Shown here piece by piece: positions 1-9,498 of a stretch of DNA of 64,000 nt. Position numbers and translations under genes: made by a program. Within the stretch, counting starts at the first letter, position 1. Every line of letters begins with the position of its first letter. This DNA comes from G965237725 sp965237725 (lineage in GTDB: Bacteria; Pseudomonadota; Gammaproteobacteria; Arenicellales; Poriferihabitantaceae): positions 744,001-808,000 of the forward strand of contig OZ250151.1 in the NCBI GenBank assembly GCA_965237725.1, written 5' to 3'. The notes below the pieces were generated by a model, which searched no databases, was not told the origin of the DNA, and saw only the letters and a program-made list of their open reading frames with translations.

Positions 1-1668
1 GTGGATATCCATAAAGAAGAAGGGGTCAGTGGGGTTGAGTTAATCATGACTCGCCTCCACGCCGGCGGCAAGTTTTCCGGAGATCATTATCAGTACTCCG
101 GGGGCTTACACGGGGTTGGCGTTTCTGTGGTCAACGCCCTGTCCTCCCATCTCGACGTATGGATAAGGCGAAATGGTGAGCAACATCATATCAGCTTCGC
201 CAATGGCGAAAAGAAAACCAACTTAAAATTAACAGAAAAAGTTTCCAGGAAATTGACTGGAACCGTGATTCGATTTCATCCGGATCCAGAGTTTTTCGAC
301 TCGCCGAAGTTTCATGTTCCCAGGCTGAAACGCACGCTCAAAGCCAAGGCGGTGTTGTGCCCTGGTCTGTATGTCAGTTTTTTTGATGAAACCAATGAAG
401 ATAATAACGAAAGCTGGCAATACGAAGATGGCTTACAACAATACCTGACCAGCTCTCTGGGCGATGCAGAACTTGTTCCAGCACTACCCTATATAGGAAA
501 ATTTCGAAGCGAAAATGGCGAATTGGACTGGGCTCTCGCCTGGGTCACTGATGGCGGAGAATGTATTACTGAAAGTTATGTGAACCTGGTGCCCACAATC
601 CAGGGTGGAACCCACGTCAGTGGATTCAGGAGCGGACTGACCGATTCGATCCGGGAGTTTTGTGAGTATCGGGATATTTTGCCAAGGGGGGTGAAACTAA
701 CCCCGGAAGATATCTGGGTTAATTGCACCTACATTCTTTCGGTAAGAATCAAGGAGCCCCAGTTCAGCGGCCAGACCAAAGATCGTTTATCTTCCCGAGA
801 AACCAGCACCATGGTTCATACGGCGGTGAAAGATGCATTCGGGCTGTGGTTGAACCAGCATATCAGCGATGCGGAAAAAATCGCAAATATCGCCATTGAC
901 AATGCCCATAGACGACTACGGGCCGGAAAACGTGTGCAACGAAAGAAAATTACCAGCGGTCCTGCGCTTCCTGGAAAACTGGCTGATTGCACCAGTGACA
1001 ACCTGGAACTAACCGAGTTATTTCTGGTAGAAGGTGACTCCGCTGGCGGTTCCGCGAAACAGGCCCGGGATCGCGTATTTCAGGCCATAATGCCGCTGCG
1101 GGGGAAAATTCTCAATACCTGGGAAGTTGATTCTGCGGAGGTTCTTGGCTCCCAGGAAGTTCATGATATTGCAATTGCATTAGGGGTAGATCCGGGATCA
1201 GAAGACCTTTCTGGACTACGATATGGCCGAGTATGCATTCTCGCGGATGCAGATTCTGATGGCGCGCACATTGCGACATTGCTTTGTGCGCTCTTTCTTC
1301 GTCATTTTCCGGCCCTTGTGGAAGCCGGTCGAGTTTGTATAGCAATGCCGCCACTATTTAGAATCGATGTTGCCAAAAAAGTATATTACGCCCTGGACGA
1401 GGCAAAAAAGGAGGAAATCCTGGCCCAAATTGAAGCTGAGAAAATTCGTGGAAAAATCAGTATTCAGCGATTTAAGGGGCTGGGCGAAATGAATCCACCT
1501 CAACTTCGTGAAACAACCATGAACCCCGAAACCCGAAGCTTGTTACAACTGGTGGTAAAACGCGGTGATGGCACACATTCAATAATGGACATGCTATTGG
1601 CGAAAAAACGGGCACCCGATAGAAAAAGCTGGTTAACCCAGAAAGGCAATCAAATCGAGATTACCTAA
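1..1668 (+). CDS. parE: DNA topoisomerase IV subunit B (5'-truncated by window edge)
   Basis: ParE is the ATPase subunit of topoisomerase IV and decatenates chromosomes together with ParC. The first codon (GTG, read VDIH) is internal: in known ParE this stretch follows the start of the GHKL ATPase domain, so roughly the first 70-80 residues lie outside the window. Visible parts, numbered from the window edge, are the ATP-lid region with GGKFSG and GGLHGVG (22-40), the QTK lysine loop (258-260), the TOPRIM motif EGDSAGG (344-350), DADSDG (416-421, where the family usually has DADVDG) and the C-terminal RFKGLGEMNP (490-499). The length and the lack of a large TOPRIM insert favour ParE over GyrB. 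parC is not downstream; a cold-shock gene follows. Confidence 0.95.
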   Translation: MDIHKEEGVSGVELIMTRLHAGGKFSGDHYQYSGGLHGVGVSVVNALSSHLDVWIRRNGEQHHISFANGEKKTNLKLTEKVSRKLTGTVIRFHPDPEFFDSPKFHVPRLKRTLKAKAVLCPGLYVSFFDETNEDNNESWQYEDGLQQYLTSSLGDAELVPALPYIGKFRSENGELDWALAWVTDGGECITESYVNLVPTIQGGTHVSGFRSGLTDSIREFCEYRDILPRGVKLTPEDIWVNCTYILSVRIKEPQFSGQTKDRLSSRETSTMVHTAVKDAFGLWLNQHISDAEKIANIAIDNAHRRLRAGKRVQRKKITSGPALPGKLADCTSDNLELTELFLVEGDSAGGSAKQARDRVFQAIMPLRGKILNTWEVDSAEVLGSQEVHDIAIALGVDPGSEDLSGLRYGRVCILADADSDGAHIATLLCALFLRHFPALVEAGRVCIAMPPLFRIDVAKKVYYALDEAKKEEILAQIEAEKIRGKISIQRFKGLGEMNPPQLRETTMNPETRSLLQLVVKRGDGTHSIMDMLLAKKRAPDRKSWLTQKGNQIEIT

Positions 1669-1821
1669 AATATTCAATTTAAATGACCAAAAATTGTAGA
1701 CGTTGAACTAAATCAATAATAAAATGTCGTGTGTTAGTTTTGTTAACCCGAATCTGTTGAATTTTTGTGATTCGTTGTCCTCTCGAAAGGTTGTGTTAAC
1801 TGCGAGGTGGTTAGCTATTTT

Positions 1822-1850
1822 TTGAAGGTTCTCAAATTTTTTTACATAAT
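1822..1850 (+). promoter_or_regulatory. Predicted sigma-70 promoter of the cold-shock gene
   Basis: TTGAAG (1822-1827) and CATAAT (1845-1850) are separated by 17 bases in an AT-rich stretch. This would start transcription near 1857 and leave a leader of about 34 nt with the ribosome site GGAGGA at 1878-1883. The leader is much shorter than that of E. coli cspA, so a cold-responsive leader structure is not obvious. Confidence 0.5.
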
Positions 1851-1890
1851 AAATAAAAAATAGAGAGATGGTATCGCGGAGGATACTACA

Positions 1891-2106
1891 ATGTCAGACC
1901 GTTTTAGCGGTGTAGTTAAGTGGTTCGATAACCGTAAAGGTTATGGCTTTATCCAGCGAGATGAAGCTGGGGACGATGTGTTCGTGCATTTTCGGGAAAT
2001 ACAGGGAGAAGGCTTCAAAACCCTGTTTGAAGGTCAAAAAGTTGAGTTTGGCCTGATTGAACGAGACAAAGGATTTGCAGCGGAAAACGTCACCACCATA
2101 GAATAA
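1891..2106 (+). CDS. Cold-shock domain protein (CspA family)
   Basis: This 71-residue protein is a single cold-shock OB-fold domain that binds single-stranded RNA or DNA and acts as an RNA chaperone. RNP1 is KGYGFI (about 17-22) and RNP2 is VFVHF (about 30-34); WF near residues 11-12 is also typical. The ATG is supported by GGAGGA ending 7 nt upstream and by the promoter at 1822-1850. It is a monocistronic gene facing the convergent hemL. The sequence does not show whether it is cold-induced or constitutive. Confidence 0.93.
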   Translation: MSDRFSGVVKWFDNRKGYGFIQRDEAGDDVFVHFREIQGEGFKTLFEGQKVEFGLIERDKGFAAENVTTIE

Positions 2107-2145
2107 AAATTAGAACTCATTTCTAATATTAAATTTGGTCTGATA

Positions 2146-3423
2146 TTAAATTTCGGAAAATACGTCGGTTGCGTTCGCTATTGTGCTTTCAATATCTTCA
2201 GATGAATGAGCCGCAGAAACAAAGCCAGTTTCGAAAGCTGACGGCGCAAAATAAAAACCGCGTTCCAACATGCCATGAAAAAATTGATTAAATTTATCGC
2301 CATCGCAGGACATAACATCTTCGAAGGTTGTCACCGACGTTTTATCAGTAAAAAATATTCCGAACATCCCGCCAATATTATTGGCACAAAGTTTAATCCC
2401 TGTGGACTCCGCAGCTGCTAACAAACCCGTAACCAGCTGCTCGGTTTTAGCGGTAATCTCTTCAAACAATTGGGGTCTATCCAGACCACGCAGGGTTTCT
2501 AGTCCCGCCGCCATGGCTATGGGATTTCCTGACAGCGTACCGGCCTGATACACCCCCCCTTCCGGTGCCAGGTGGGCCATGACATCGGCTCTTCCACCAA
2601 ATGCGCCCACAGGCATACCGCCGCCGATAATTTTGCCCAGCGTGGATAAATCTCCAGTAACGCCATATAAACCCTGAGCACCCTGGGGTCCGACCCGAAA
2701 TCCGGTCATGACTTCATCCATGATTAATAAGGCTTGATATTGATCACACAATTCACGCAAACCTTCCAGAAATCCGGCTACGGGTGGAACGCAATTCATG
2801 TTGCCTGCGACAGGTTCCACAATTACGGCGGCGATTTGATCGCCAATCGCATTAAAAATTTGATTCACGGAATCCAGATTATTGAACGAAGCAGTTAACG
2901 TATGTTCCGCCATTGCTGCTGGCACCCCTGGAGAGGTCGGAACACCAAAAGTCAGTGCGCCAGAACCTGCCTTGACTAAAAGACTGTCCGCGTGACCATG
3001 ATAGCAGCCTTCAAACTTGATGATTTTATCCCTATGGGTAAAACCCCTTGCCAGTCTGATCGCTGACATCGTCGCTTCAGTACCCGAATTAACCATACGA
3101 ACCTGCTCTATCCACGGCAGACGACTGCAAATCTGCTCCGCCATTTCAGTTTCCAGAACTGTTGGCGCACCAAAGCTCAAACCTGATTCGCATTGCTGTT
3201 TTACCGCCTCGATTACCGAATCTTCAGCATGACCAAGAATCATAGGTCCCCACGAACCTACATAGTCTAAATACTGTTTTCCATCCTCAGAGAATACATG
3301 AGCGCCTTTTGCACGATTTATAAATACCGGATCGCCGCCCACGGATTTAAACGCCCTGACCGGAGAGTTCACGCCCCCTGGAATAACTTTTTTGGCCCGT
3401 TTAAATAATTCTGAGTTTTGCAT
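2146..3423 (-). CDS. hemL: Glutamate-1-semialdehyde 2,1-aminomutase
   Basis: HemL converts glutamate-1-semialdehyde to 5-aminolevulinate, the last step of the C5 route into tetrapyrroles. The 425-residue length matches the family. It is a class-III PLP fold: [14 protein letters not shown] (114-127) contacts the cofactor, [10 protein letters not shown] (234-243) contains the PLP-ring aspartate, and the Schiff-base lysine is K264 in [10 protein letters not shown]. It lies 49 nt downstream of prmB on the same strand and may be cotranscribed with it. It supplies the precursor used by the hemC/hemD genes at 17.7-19.4 kb. Confidence 0.97.
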   Translation of the reverse strand: MQNSELFKRAKKVIPGGVNSPVRAFKSVGGDPVFINRAKGAHVFSEDGKQYLDYVGSWGPMILGHAEDSVIEAVKQQCESGLSFGAPTVLETEMAEQICSRLPWIEQVRMVNSGTEATMSAIRLARGFTHRDKIIKFEGCYHGHADSLLVKAGSGALTFGVPTSPGVPAAMAEHTLTASFNNLDSVNQIFNAIGDQIAAVIVEPVAGNMNCVPPVAGFLEGLRELCDQYQALLIMDEVMTGFRVGPQGAQGLYGVTGDLSTLGKIIGGGMPVGAFGGRADVMAHLAPEGGVYQAGTLSGNPIAMAAGLETLRGLDRPQLFEEITAKTEQLVTGLLAAAESTGIKLCANNIGGMFGIFFTDKTSVTTFEDVMSCDGDKFNQFFHGMLERGFYFAPSAFETGFVSAAHSSEDIESTIANATDVFSEI

Positions 3424-3472
3424 TTTTTTATTTACCTGATTCGATTGATATATTTAGTGTTTATCCCATGAC

Positions 3473-4375
3473 TTATTTTTCAATAGATAGTTCAGATTTG
3501 TACACACCAAGCTCAGAAGCGTTGAGGGCAAATACCACGAATTCATCGTATTCGGTACTAAGCCAGGTAAATGGCACATCAGGATAGCGCGCTTCAAGGG
3601 CATGGGATGCTGAACCTGCTTCGACAACTAATGTACCACTTTTTGTTAAATAGTTTAAAGCCTGGTCCAACAAGCGTTGAATAAATTCCAGCCCATCGTT
3701 GCCCGCCCGTAAAGCATTATCTGGTTCATGACCGAATTCTGGAGGTAGTTTGTCCATCCGTTCATTTGATACATAGGGTGGATTACAAACAATAAGATCA
3801 AATTTCCCCTCAATACCCGCGAAACAATCACCCTGATTCAATTTGACCCGATCGGATAGATCATAATTCAACACATTCATTCTGGCGACTTCCAGTGCGG
3901 CGGATGAAATGTCGCTGGCCACCACATTGACTTGGGGAAACGCCAGGGCACAACCAATAGCAATACAACCACAACCCGTACACAAATCCAGAATTCTAAA
4001 AACTTCCTCGGGATTGACCCAGGGTGAAAAACCTTCCGGTATCCATTCACCTAGATAGGACCTGGGTACAATGGTGCGTTCATCGATGTAAAACTTATGT
4101 CCCATGAACCAGGTTTCATTTATCAGATACGCCAGAGGCGATCGGGAATCGATACGCTTTTGCACAAGTTGATTGATACGCTTTCGGGAGGCGTCAGAAA
4201 TTATTTGCTGCCAGTGAAAATCAGAATTCTCCAAACTGGCAATCAAATCCAGATCAAGGGAATGCAGTGCAATCCAGATTGCTTCGTCCCGAGCATTCTG
4301 CGAACCATGACCATAGACCAGATCCGCACTTTCCAGTTTGCCCGAAATTTCCGCAATTTTTTGTTCTAATCGCAT
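3473..4375 (-). CDS. prmB: Ribosomal protein L3 glutamine methyltransferase
   Basis: PrmB N5-methylates a glutamine of ribosomal protein uL3. The N-terminal helical region carries LVYGHG (19-24), typical of PrmB rather than PrmC. The Rossmann core has the SAM motif LDLCTGCGCIAIG (129-141), ASDIS (153-157), and the catalytic NPPY at 198-201 that recognises a glutamine side chain. The length of 300 aa fits the family. Its ATG directly abuts the stop codon of the upstream nuclease gene with no gap, indicating translational coupling. Confidence 0.95.
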   Translation of the reverse strand: MRLEQKIAEISGKLESADLVYGHGSQNARDEAIWIALHSLDLDLIASLENSDFHWQQIISDASRKRINQLVQKRIDSRSPLAYLINETWFMGHKFYIDERTIVPRSYLGEWIPEGFSPWVNPEEVFRILDLCTGCGCIAIGCALAFPQVNVVASDISSAALEVARMNVLNYDLSDRVKLNQGDCFAGIEGKFDLIVCNPPYVSNERMDKLPPEFGHEPDNALRAGNDGLEFIQRLLDQALNYLTKSGTLVVEAGSASHALEARYPDVPFTWLSTEYDEFVVFALNASELGVYKSELSIEK

Positions 4376-5128
4376 TTAACGCTCAACCAGCATTGATGGA
4401 TGTGAAATTCTGAGCCATTTGGCCTGATTACGTTGGGTGATCCAGCCCCGCACTTCAATCCGTTTATCCACATAGTTGTTGATCGAATATTGACTCCAGT
4501 AATCAGCCCAGGCATCGTAGTTGATCAATACATTGAGTTTGTTTTCCAAATTTAAAAGGTAATTGTTCTTTAACCGTTTAGTTGCGACCACTCGTCCCTG
4601 GACGATGTTAAAACCAGTAGTTACATTTTGTGCCGAATTAGAAATATCAATTACTATTCCGTCGTTGCTCCAGATGCCTAATTGACTTGATCTTGCCAAT
4701 TTCTCAGCGCTTAGATATCGGTTGACGCGTTGAATATTGGGTGGTATTGCGATGACCGCTGCATAGCCTTTTTCCAGTAGCGATACTTGAACGTCAATGT
4801 CATCATCGATCAAAATATACGCCAGAGTTCTTCCATATCTGTCGTATTTTTCTTCTCCGACTTTCAGTTCAACGTCTCTCCCCATAACCAATTCAGCCAG
4901 GGCGAGTCGTGCTTCAAGGGAATAGGGTTGTGCTGCCTGATTGTCGGATTCCAGTTCCGGCGCATTGATACCAATTAAACGGATTCGTTCACCCCCAGCA
5001 AGAATCACGGTATCGCCATCAATTACATAGGAAACAATGGCCTCCTGGTCGGCTATTCCCAGGCTAACATAGCAACAAATAAAAAAGGCACTCATAAAGA
5101 GTGCCTTTTTAAACCGATGTCTCAACAT
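4376..5128 (-). CDS. Secreted staphylococcal-nuclease-like protein
   Basis: This is a thermonuclease (SNc) fold protein, probably exported. An N-terminal signal or anchor segment (about 7-26) precedes the nuclease core. Core motifs are VIDGDT (35-40), RLIGINAPE (50-58, with the R35-equivalent at R50), E72 in the position of the catalytic glutamate, and YDRYGRTLAYI (95-105, R100 equivalent to R87). The region after about residue 150 is extra and resembles an OB-like tail seen in some proteobacterial homologues. The annotated ATG at 5128 has only a weak ribosome site. An internal ATG at residue 12 (5095) lies inside a strong hairpin and still leaves a short signal peptide, so the true start is uncertain. 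Confidence 0.85.
   Translation of the reverse strand: MLRHRFKKALFMSAFFICCYVSLGIADQEAIVSYVIDGDTVILAGGERIRLIGINAPELESDNQAAQPYSLEARLALAELVMGRDVELKVGEEKYDRYGRTLAYILIDDDIDVQVSLLEKGYAAVIAIPPNIQRVNRYLSAEKLARSSQLGIWSNDGIVIDISNSAQNVTTGFNIVQGRVVATKRLKNNYLLNLENKLNVLINYDAWADYWSQYSINNYVDKRIEVRGWITQRNQAKWLRISHPSMLVER
5082..5110 (-). terminator. Rho-independent terminator hairpin inside the nuclease signal-peptide codons
   Basis: A perfect 12-bp stem (AAAAAGGCACTC at 5082-5093 with GAGTGCCTTTTT at 5099-5110) closes a 5-nt loop, with a T run on both strands. On the minus strand it sits about 75 nt after the rpmE stop and has the form of an intrinsic terminator, yet it lies within codons 7-16 of the nuclease reading frame. 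Confidence 0.75.
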
Positions 5129-5183
5129 TCCGGTTATGGATTTTCTTCCCGGAATCTGGATCTAGTGGTGAGCGTTTAGAATT

Positions 5184-5387
5184 CTATTTCCGATTGTATT
5201 TTGCCTGGAATTTTCCTACCCGACCGGCAGTGTCTATAATTTTCTGCTTGCCTGTGTAGAATGGATGGCATTCTGAACAGATTTCAACATGCAATTCCTT
5301 GCAAAGCGTGGACTTGGTTTCGAAACTATTACCGCAGGCACATACCACCTTGATGTCTGTGTATTCTGGATGAATTTCTGGTTTCAT
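5184..5387 (-). CDS. rpmE: 50S ribosomal protein bL31 (zinc-binding form)
   Basis: bL31 forms part of an intersubunit bridge of the ribosome. The 67-residue protein has the zinc-ligand pattern of the C+ form: C16 and C18 in CACGN and C37 and C40 in [13 protein letters not shown]. It is a single gene between rho and the nuclease on the same strand. bL31 is known to repress its own translation in E. coli; a palindrome lies 86 nt upstream here. Confidence 0.96.
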   Translation of the reverse strand: MKPEIHPEYTDIKVVCACGNSFETKSTLCKELHVEICSECHPFYTGKQKIIDTAGRVGKFQAKYNRK

Positions 5388-5472
5388 GGCGGATTCTCTC
5401 TACATTTGGCATTGATGACGTAATTCCATATTGGTATGCCTTCAGGCCAGTATGGGTCGTGATTTGGGGCGG

Positions 5473-5490
5473 CGATATTAAGTAATATCG
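5473..5490. promoter_or_regulatory. Palindrome upstream of rpmE
   Basis: CGATATTAAGTAATATCG is an 8-bp perfect inverted repeat with a 2-nt centre, lying between rho and rpmE and about 86 nt before the rpmE ATG. It has no T run, so it is not an intrinsic terminator. It could be an operator or part of a structured rpmE leader; no known consensus was matched. Confidence 0.3.
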
Positions 5491-5524
5491 GGCCGTAAAT
5501 CAAGCCCAATTGTCCCAAATTAAA

Positions 5525-5539
5525 CTAGGGAACCTCTGA
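5525..5539 (+). repeat. Possible solo end of the GGAACCTCTGAACAAGTC element
   Basis: CTAGGGAACCTCTGA equals the outer 11 bases of the terminal repeat found at 7196, 29444 and 38040, and is preceded by the same CTAG seen at the 7196 copy. No second end lies nearby. It sits just beyond the rho stop codon. It may be a remnant or a chance match. Confidence 0.35.
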
Positions 5540-5571
5540 TAAGGAATTCGAAAGTTCTAATTGTCCGAGGC

Positions 5572-6834
5572 TCAACGATTCATGGAAGCGATAAATTCGG
5601 CGTTGGTTTTTGTGGCTTTCAGCTTATCTATGACAAATTCCGCTGCCTGCAAATCATCCATGGGATGAATTAACTTTCGAAGCAGCCAAATTTTTTGTAA
5701 TTCAGTAGGGTCAGTAAGAAGCTCTTCCCGCCGGGTGCTTGAGCGATTTATCACCATGGCTGGATATACTCTTTTCTCAGCAATACGGCGATCCAGATGA
5801 ATTTCCATATTGCCAGTACCTTTGAACTCCTCGTAAATGATGTCATCCATCTTCGATCCTGTATCAATCAGGGCGGTGGCCAAAATGGTCAAACTACCCC
5901 CTTCTTCAATATTTCGTGCAGCGCCAAAGAAACGTTTTGGGCGTTGCAGCGCATTGGCATCAACCCCGCCGGTTAACACCTTTCCCGATGCTGGAGCAAC
6001 CGTATTGTATGCCCGAGCCAGCCGGGTAATGGAATCCAGCAGGATGACAACATCTTTTTTGTGCTCTACCAGGCGTTTGGCTTTTTCAATTACCATTTCT
6101 GCAACTTGTACGTGCCTGGAAGCGGGTTCATCAAATGTTGACGATATGACCTCGCCGCGAACCGTCCTTTGCATTTCTGTCACTTCTTCGGGGCGCTCGT
6201 CAATCAACAATACCATGACTATGGTTTCCGGATTGAGGGTGGTGATGGATTGCGCAATTTGTTGCAGTATTACTGTTTTACCCGTTTTTGGGGCGGAAAC
6301 GATTAATCCTCTCTGGCCCTTGCCAATTGGGGCAATCAAGTCAATTACCCGTCCAGTGAGGTCTTCTGCGGAGCCATTTTCCCTCTCGAGTCGCATCCTT
6401 TCATCAGGATGCAATGGGGTTAAATTCTCAAACAGAATTTTGTTTTTAGCTTCTTCGGGCGGTTGAAAGTTAATCTCTTCCACCTTCAACAAAGCAAAAT
6501 ACCGCTCGGAGTCCTTGGGCGGTCGAATTTGACCAGATACAGTATCACCCGTACGCAAGCTAAACCGACGAATTTGGCTGGGAGACATATAAATATCATC
6601 GGGACCGGCAAGATAGGACGAAGTTGCTGATCTAAGGAATCCAAATCCATCTTGTAAGATTTCTACGACGCCCTCTCCTACCAGTTTTTCACCTTGTTTT
6701 GCCTGAGCTTTGAGGATCGCAAAAATCTGATCCTGTTTTCGCATGCGACTGATATTGTCGAGATTGAGCGAGAGTGCTAGTTCAGCTATATCGGTTGGAG
6801 ATTTGGATTTTAGTTCACTAATGTTTATAGGCAT
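5572..6834 (-). CDS. rho: Transcription termination factor Rho
   Basis: Rho is the hexameric RNA-dependent ATPase and helicase that ends transcripts. The 420-residue length is standard. The N-terminal RNA-binding domain has the RNP-like DGFGFLRS (62-69). The ATPase core has Walker A SAPKTGKT (180-187), the Q-loop region [15 protein letters not shown] and the R-loop region [10 protein letters not shown]. The start MPINISEL is the usual short N-terminus. Upstream lie a leader of about 545 nt and then trxA on the same strand, as in E. coli trxA-rho. The leader carries a transposon-like element at 7196-7355. Confidence 0.98.
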   Translation of the reverse strand: MPINISELKSKSPTDIAELALSLNLDNISRMRKQDQIFAILKAQAKQGEKLVGEGVVEILQDGFGFLRSATSSYLAGPDDIYMSPSQIRRFSLRTGDTVSGQIRPPKDSERYFALLKVEEINFQPPEEAKNKILFENLTPLHPDERMRLERENGSAEDLTGRVIDLIAPIGKGQRGLIVSAPKTGKTVILQQIAQSITTLNPETIVMVLLIDERPEEVTEMQRTVRGEVISSTFDEPASRHVQVAEMVIEKAKRLVEHKKDVVILLDSITRLARAYNTVAPASGKVLTGGVDANALQRPKRFFGAARNIEEGGSLTILATALIDTGSKMDDIIYEEFKGTGNMEIHLDRRIAEKRVYPAMVINRSSTRREELLTDPTELQKIWLLRKLIHPMDDLQAAEFVIDKLKATKTNAEFIASMNR

Positions 6835-7195
6835 GGGGGAATGTTAGTATTACAGAGGTTGTTTGCCCTCAAATACGGGTTTCACACAGAAACGATTAGC
6901 AAGAGGGATAAGAAATTAAAGATGTATTAATTGCTCGCAATCCAGTCTGAACAACTGTATTGCAGATATTATTCAGGTATCATATAGCGCTTCGATGAAG
7001 AAGTCCAGCCAGTTATATGGTTTGTATAGGCTGTAAATTTGCTGAGGATCGGTGGTACGACTGGTTAAATTAAAGAAATAGCACAATACCGTGTAACACT
7101 ATAGAATCCTCGGAAATTTTTACCCGGGATTGATTTTGTCTGGAATTGTTGAAAGCGGGATTAGGTTCATTTACCAGCTGTGGAAACTGAACTAG
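6835..7195. other. rho leader / trxA-rho intergenic region, no gene seen
   Basis: No credible coding sequence or RNA gene was found here. Rho genes are often autoregulated by premature termination in a long leader, and the length here would allow that, but no specific element was identified. The only short reading frame (7070-7270, minus) lies partly in the mobile element. Confidence 0.5.
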
Positions 7196-7355
7196 GGAAC
7201 CTCTGAACAAGTCTGGGCGAATCAAATTGGGGATCAAAATGATCAAGATCAAGGCAAAAAATTGGTGCAATAGCAGGGCTATTCCGAGATTTTTTAACGT
7301 AGATATTGATCATTTTGGACTCAATTTGATCGGTCATGACTTGTTCAGAGGTTCC
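7196..7355. mobile_element. MITE-like element, copy 1 (160 bp)
   Basis: The element is bounded by perfect 18-bp inverted repeats, GGAACCTCTGAACAAGTC (7196-7213) and its complement (7338-7355). The repeats extend inward as imperfect arms (around 7217-7240 against 7310-7335), so the whole element can fold into one long hairpin. It has no transposase gene. It is nearly identical to 38040-38199 and closely related, in reverse orientation, to 29444-29642. The left end is preceded by CTAG and the right by TAAG. The end sequence and CTAR flank recall IS5-family preferences, which is an inference. Confidence 0.85.
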
Positions 7356-7379
7356 TAAGCTAATGTTTAGATCACGTGT

Positions 7380-7709
7380 TTATTCGACGTTGCTGTCGAT
7401 AAAATCAGCGAGCTGGGATTTTGAGACCGCGCCCACTTTGGTCGCTTCTACGTTTCCGTTTTTGAATAACATTAACGTTGGTATGCCCCGGATTCCGTAT
7501 TTAGGTGGTGTTTCCGGATTTTCATCGATATTGAGTTTCGCAATAGTGAGTTTTTCACCATACTCTACGGATAGTTCTTCGAGAATGGGTGCAATCATTT
7601 TGCATGGCCCACACCATTCAGCCCAATAGTCGATTAGAACTGGGCCGTCCGCGTTGAGTACTTGTTCTTCGAAGGATTCATCGCTTACGTGTACGATATT
7701 ATTTGACAT
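7380..7709 (-). CDS. trxA: Thioredoxin 1
   Basis: This cytoplasmic disulfide reductase has the active site WCGPC (32-36) in the canonical 109-residue fold and the cis-proline segment GIPTLMLF. The ATG at 7709 ([10 protein letters not shown]) was chosen because it matches the usual thioredoxin N-terminus; an in-frame ATG at 7757 would add 16 atypical residues. It is divergent from rhlB (134-nt gap) and upstream of rho, the order seen in E. coli. Confidence 0.95.
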   Translation of the reverse strand: MSNNIVHVSDESFEEQVLNADGPVLIDYWAEWCGPCKMIAPILEELSVEYGEKLTIAKLNIDENPETPPKYGIRGIPTLMLFKNGNVEATKVGAVSKSQLADFIDSNVE

Positions 7710-7843
7710 ACGCTTTATTAAATCATCATATTTTTGAAAAGTTAAATATGCAGTCACTAGTGACGGTAATCAAGTAGTTGTCGAAATTAATTGAGAATAA
7801 TTGGAAAATAAATTTTTATCAGGATATTTAGAGTAATTAAAAT

Positions 7844-9316
7844 ATGACCAAAAAACACCTTACCGATCAACGATTTGCTGACCTTATGTTGATTGATGCC
7901 TTAAAACAGGGCGTGGCTGATGCCGGATTCGAATTCTGTACACCCATCCAGGCCAGCAGTTTACCCATCGCATTGGGCGGAAATGACGTCGCCGGTCAGG
8001 CACAAACCGGCACTGGAAAAACCATCGCCTTCCTGTTGGCAACTTGCCAGTATTTACTTACAAAGCCATCAAAAGATGATCGCAAACCCAGGCAGGTCCG
8101 GGCCTTAATTTTAGCTCCGACACGAGAATTGGCGATTCAGATTTACAAAGACGCTGAGGTGCTTTCGAAACACACGGAACTCAAGCTTGGGTTGGTCTAT
8201 GGTGGCACCGGATACGAAGAGCAAAAACAGATGCTGAATGCAGGCCTGGATATTCTAATTGGAACACCAGGTCGATTAATTGATTTTTACAAACAGAAAC
8301 TGTTTGAATTAAATCACGTCGACGTTGTTGTCCTCGACGAAGCAGATCGAATGTTTGATCTTGGATTCATAAAAGATATTCGCTATCTATTACGCAAAAT
8401 GCCGGAACCAGAAAATCGATTGAATATGCTGTTTTCAGCGACACTTTCATTTAGAGTAATGGAACTGGCGTACGAACATATGAATAATCCCGAGGAAATA
8501 AAAATCGATGCCGATACCCGGGTTGCTGACAAAATCGAAGAATACTGTTATTACCCGGCGGATGAAGAGAAGTCAATTTTACTGGTAAATCTGCTGCAAA
8601 AAGAAAACCCCGAGCGAGTTCTGGTGTTTGTAAATACCCGATATGCTGCAGACCGTGTATCCAGGACATTGTCAGCAAACGATATCAGCAATGGTGCATT
8701 ATCCGGCGATGTACCGCAGAAAAAACGAGAAACACTGCTTGAACGATTTAAAACTGGAAAATACAAAGTGCTGGTTGCAACTGATGTTGCCGCACGAGGG
8801 CTGCACATCCCGGAAGTCAGCCATGTATTTAACTACGATCTACCTCAGGATGCAGAAGATTATGTGCATCGAATCGGTCGAACTGCGCGTGCTGGTCATA
8901 GCGGCGTGGCGATTAGTTTTTTATGTGAAAAATATGCCTATTCCATAATGGACATCGAGGCCTTTATTAATCATGCCATTCCAAAACGGGATATTGGGGC
9001 GGAACTGTTAACACCAATTGTCAAAGCCGCAAAATCAACTTACAACAAAACGGGCTCGAAAAATGATCTGGGAAAGAAATCCGGCCAATCAAGAAAACAA
9101 CCAGGCAGACCAGCTAAAAACTCTGTAAAAACTGATAATGAATCTCCGTCAATACCGCCACAAAATACAATCAAGCCAGAGGATAAATTTGTTGCGAAAC
9201 CAGTTTCTGAACCCAAGCCTGAACCTACCCCAGTAAATGATAAAGAAAACATTTCTGCTCCAAGGGAAGACAGGAGGATTAGTCGAAGATTCGGGGAATT
9301 ACCATTGGTGGGCTAA
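7844..9316 (+). CDS. rhlB: ATP-dependent RNA helicase, RhlB type
   Basis: This is a DEAD-box helicase that in enterics works with RNase E in the degradosome. Visible motifs are the Q-motif CTPIQ (32-36), AQTGTGKT (53-60), APTREL (91-96), DEAD (165-168), SAT (198-200) and HRIGRTARAG (about 344-353). After about residue 395 there is a charged, proline-rich low-complexity tail of about 95 residues, which in RhlB homologues is a variable RNA- or protein-binding tail. Assignment to RhlB rather than RhlE rests on synteny with trxA and rho as well as sequence. Confidence 0.9.
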   Translation: MTKKHLTDQRFADLMLIDALKQGVADAGFEFCTPIQASSLPIALGGNDVAGQAQTGTGKTIAFLLATCQYLLTKPSKDDRKPRQVRALILAPTRELAIQIYKDAEVLSKHTELKLGLVYGGTGYEEQKQMLNAGLDILIGTPGRLIDFYKQKLFELNHVDVVVLDEADRMFDLGFIKDIRYLLRKMPEPENRLNMLFSATLSFRVMELAYEHMNNPEEIKIDADTRVADKIEEYCYYPADEEKSILLVNLLQKENPERVLVFVNTRYAADRVSRTLSANDISNGALSGDVPQKKRETLLERFKTGKYKVLVATDVAARGLHIPEVSHVFNYDLPQDAEDYVHRIGRTARAGHSGVAISFLCEKYAYSIMDIEAFINHAIPKRDIGAELLTPIVKAAKSTYNKTGSKNDLGKKSGQSRKQPGRPAKNSVKTDNESPSIPPQNTIKPEDKFVAKPVSEPKPEPTPVNDKENISAPREDRRISRRFGELPLVG

Positions 9317-9498
9317 TCTGTAGTACTCGGAAAAAGGCATTCGATTTCCGGAACGGTAATCAACCCATGGCTGAACCATGGCATACTGAAATTGTCTTAA
9401 TGTTAAGTTGCCCACGACTATTTTTGAGACAATTTTTGAGACTATTTAACAATAACCGCAAAAATTCTGCTTAATTACGAAGCAGATCGTAATTCAAG

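Noticed and set aside
1..3. GTG at the first base as a parE start
   Set aside because: The first residues correspond to an internal part of ParE, so the gene continues beyond the window edge.
7070..7270. Minus-strand 66-codon frame with a hydrophobic start ([12 protein letters not shown])
   Set aside because: It starts inside the mobile element and the same peptide appears in the copy at 29444; it is a by-product of the element sequence.
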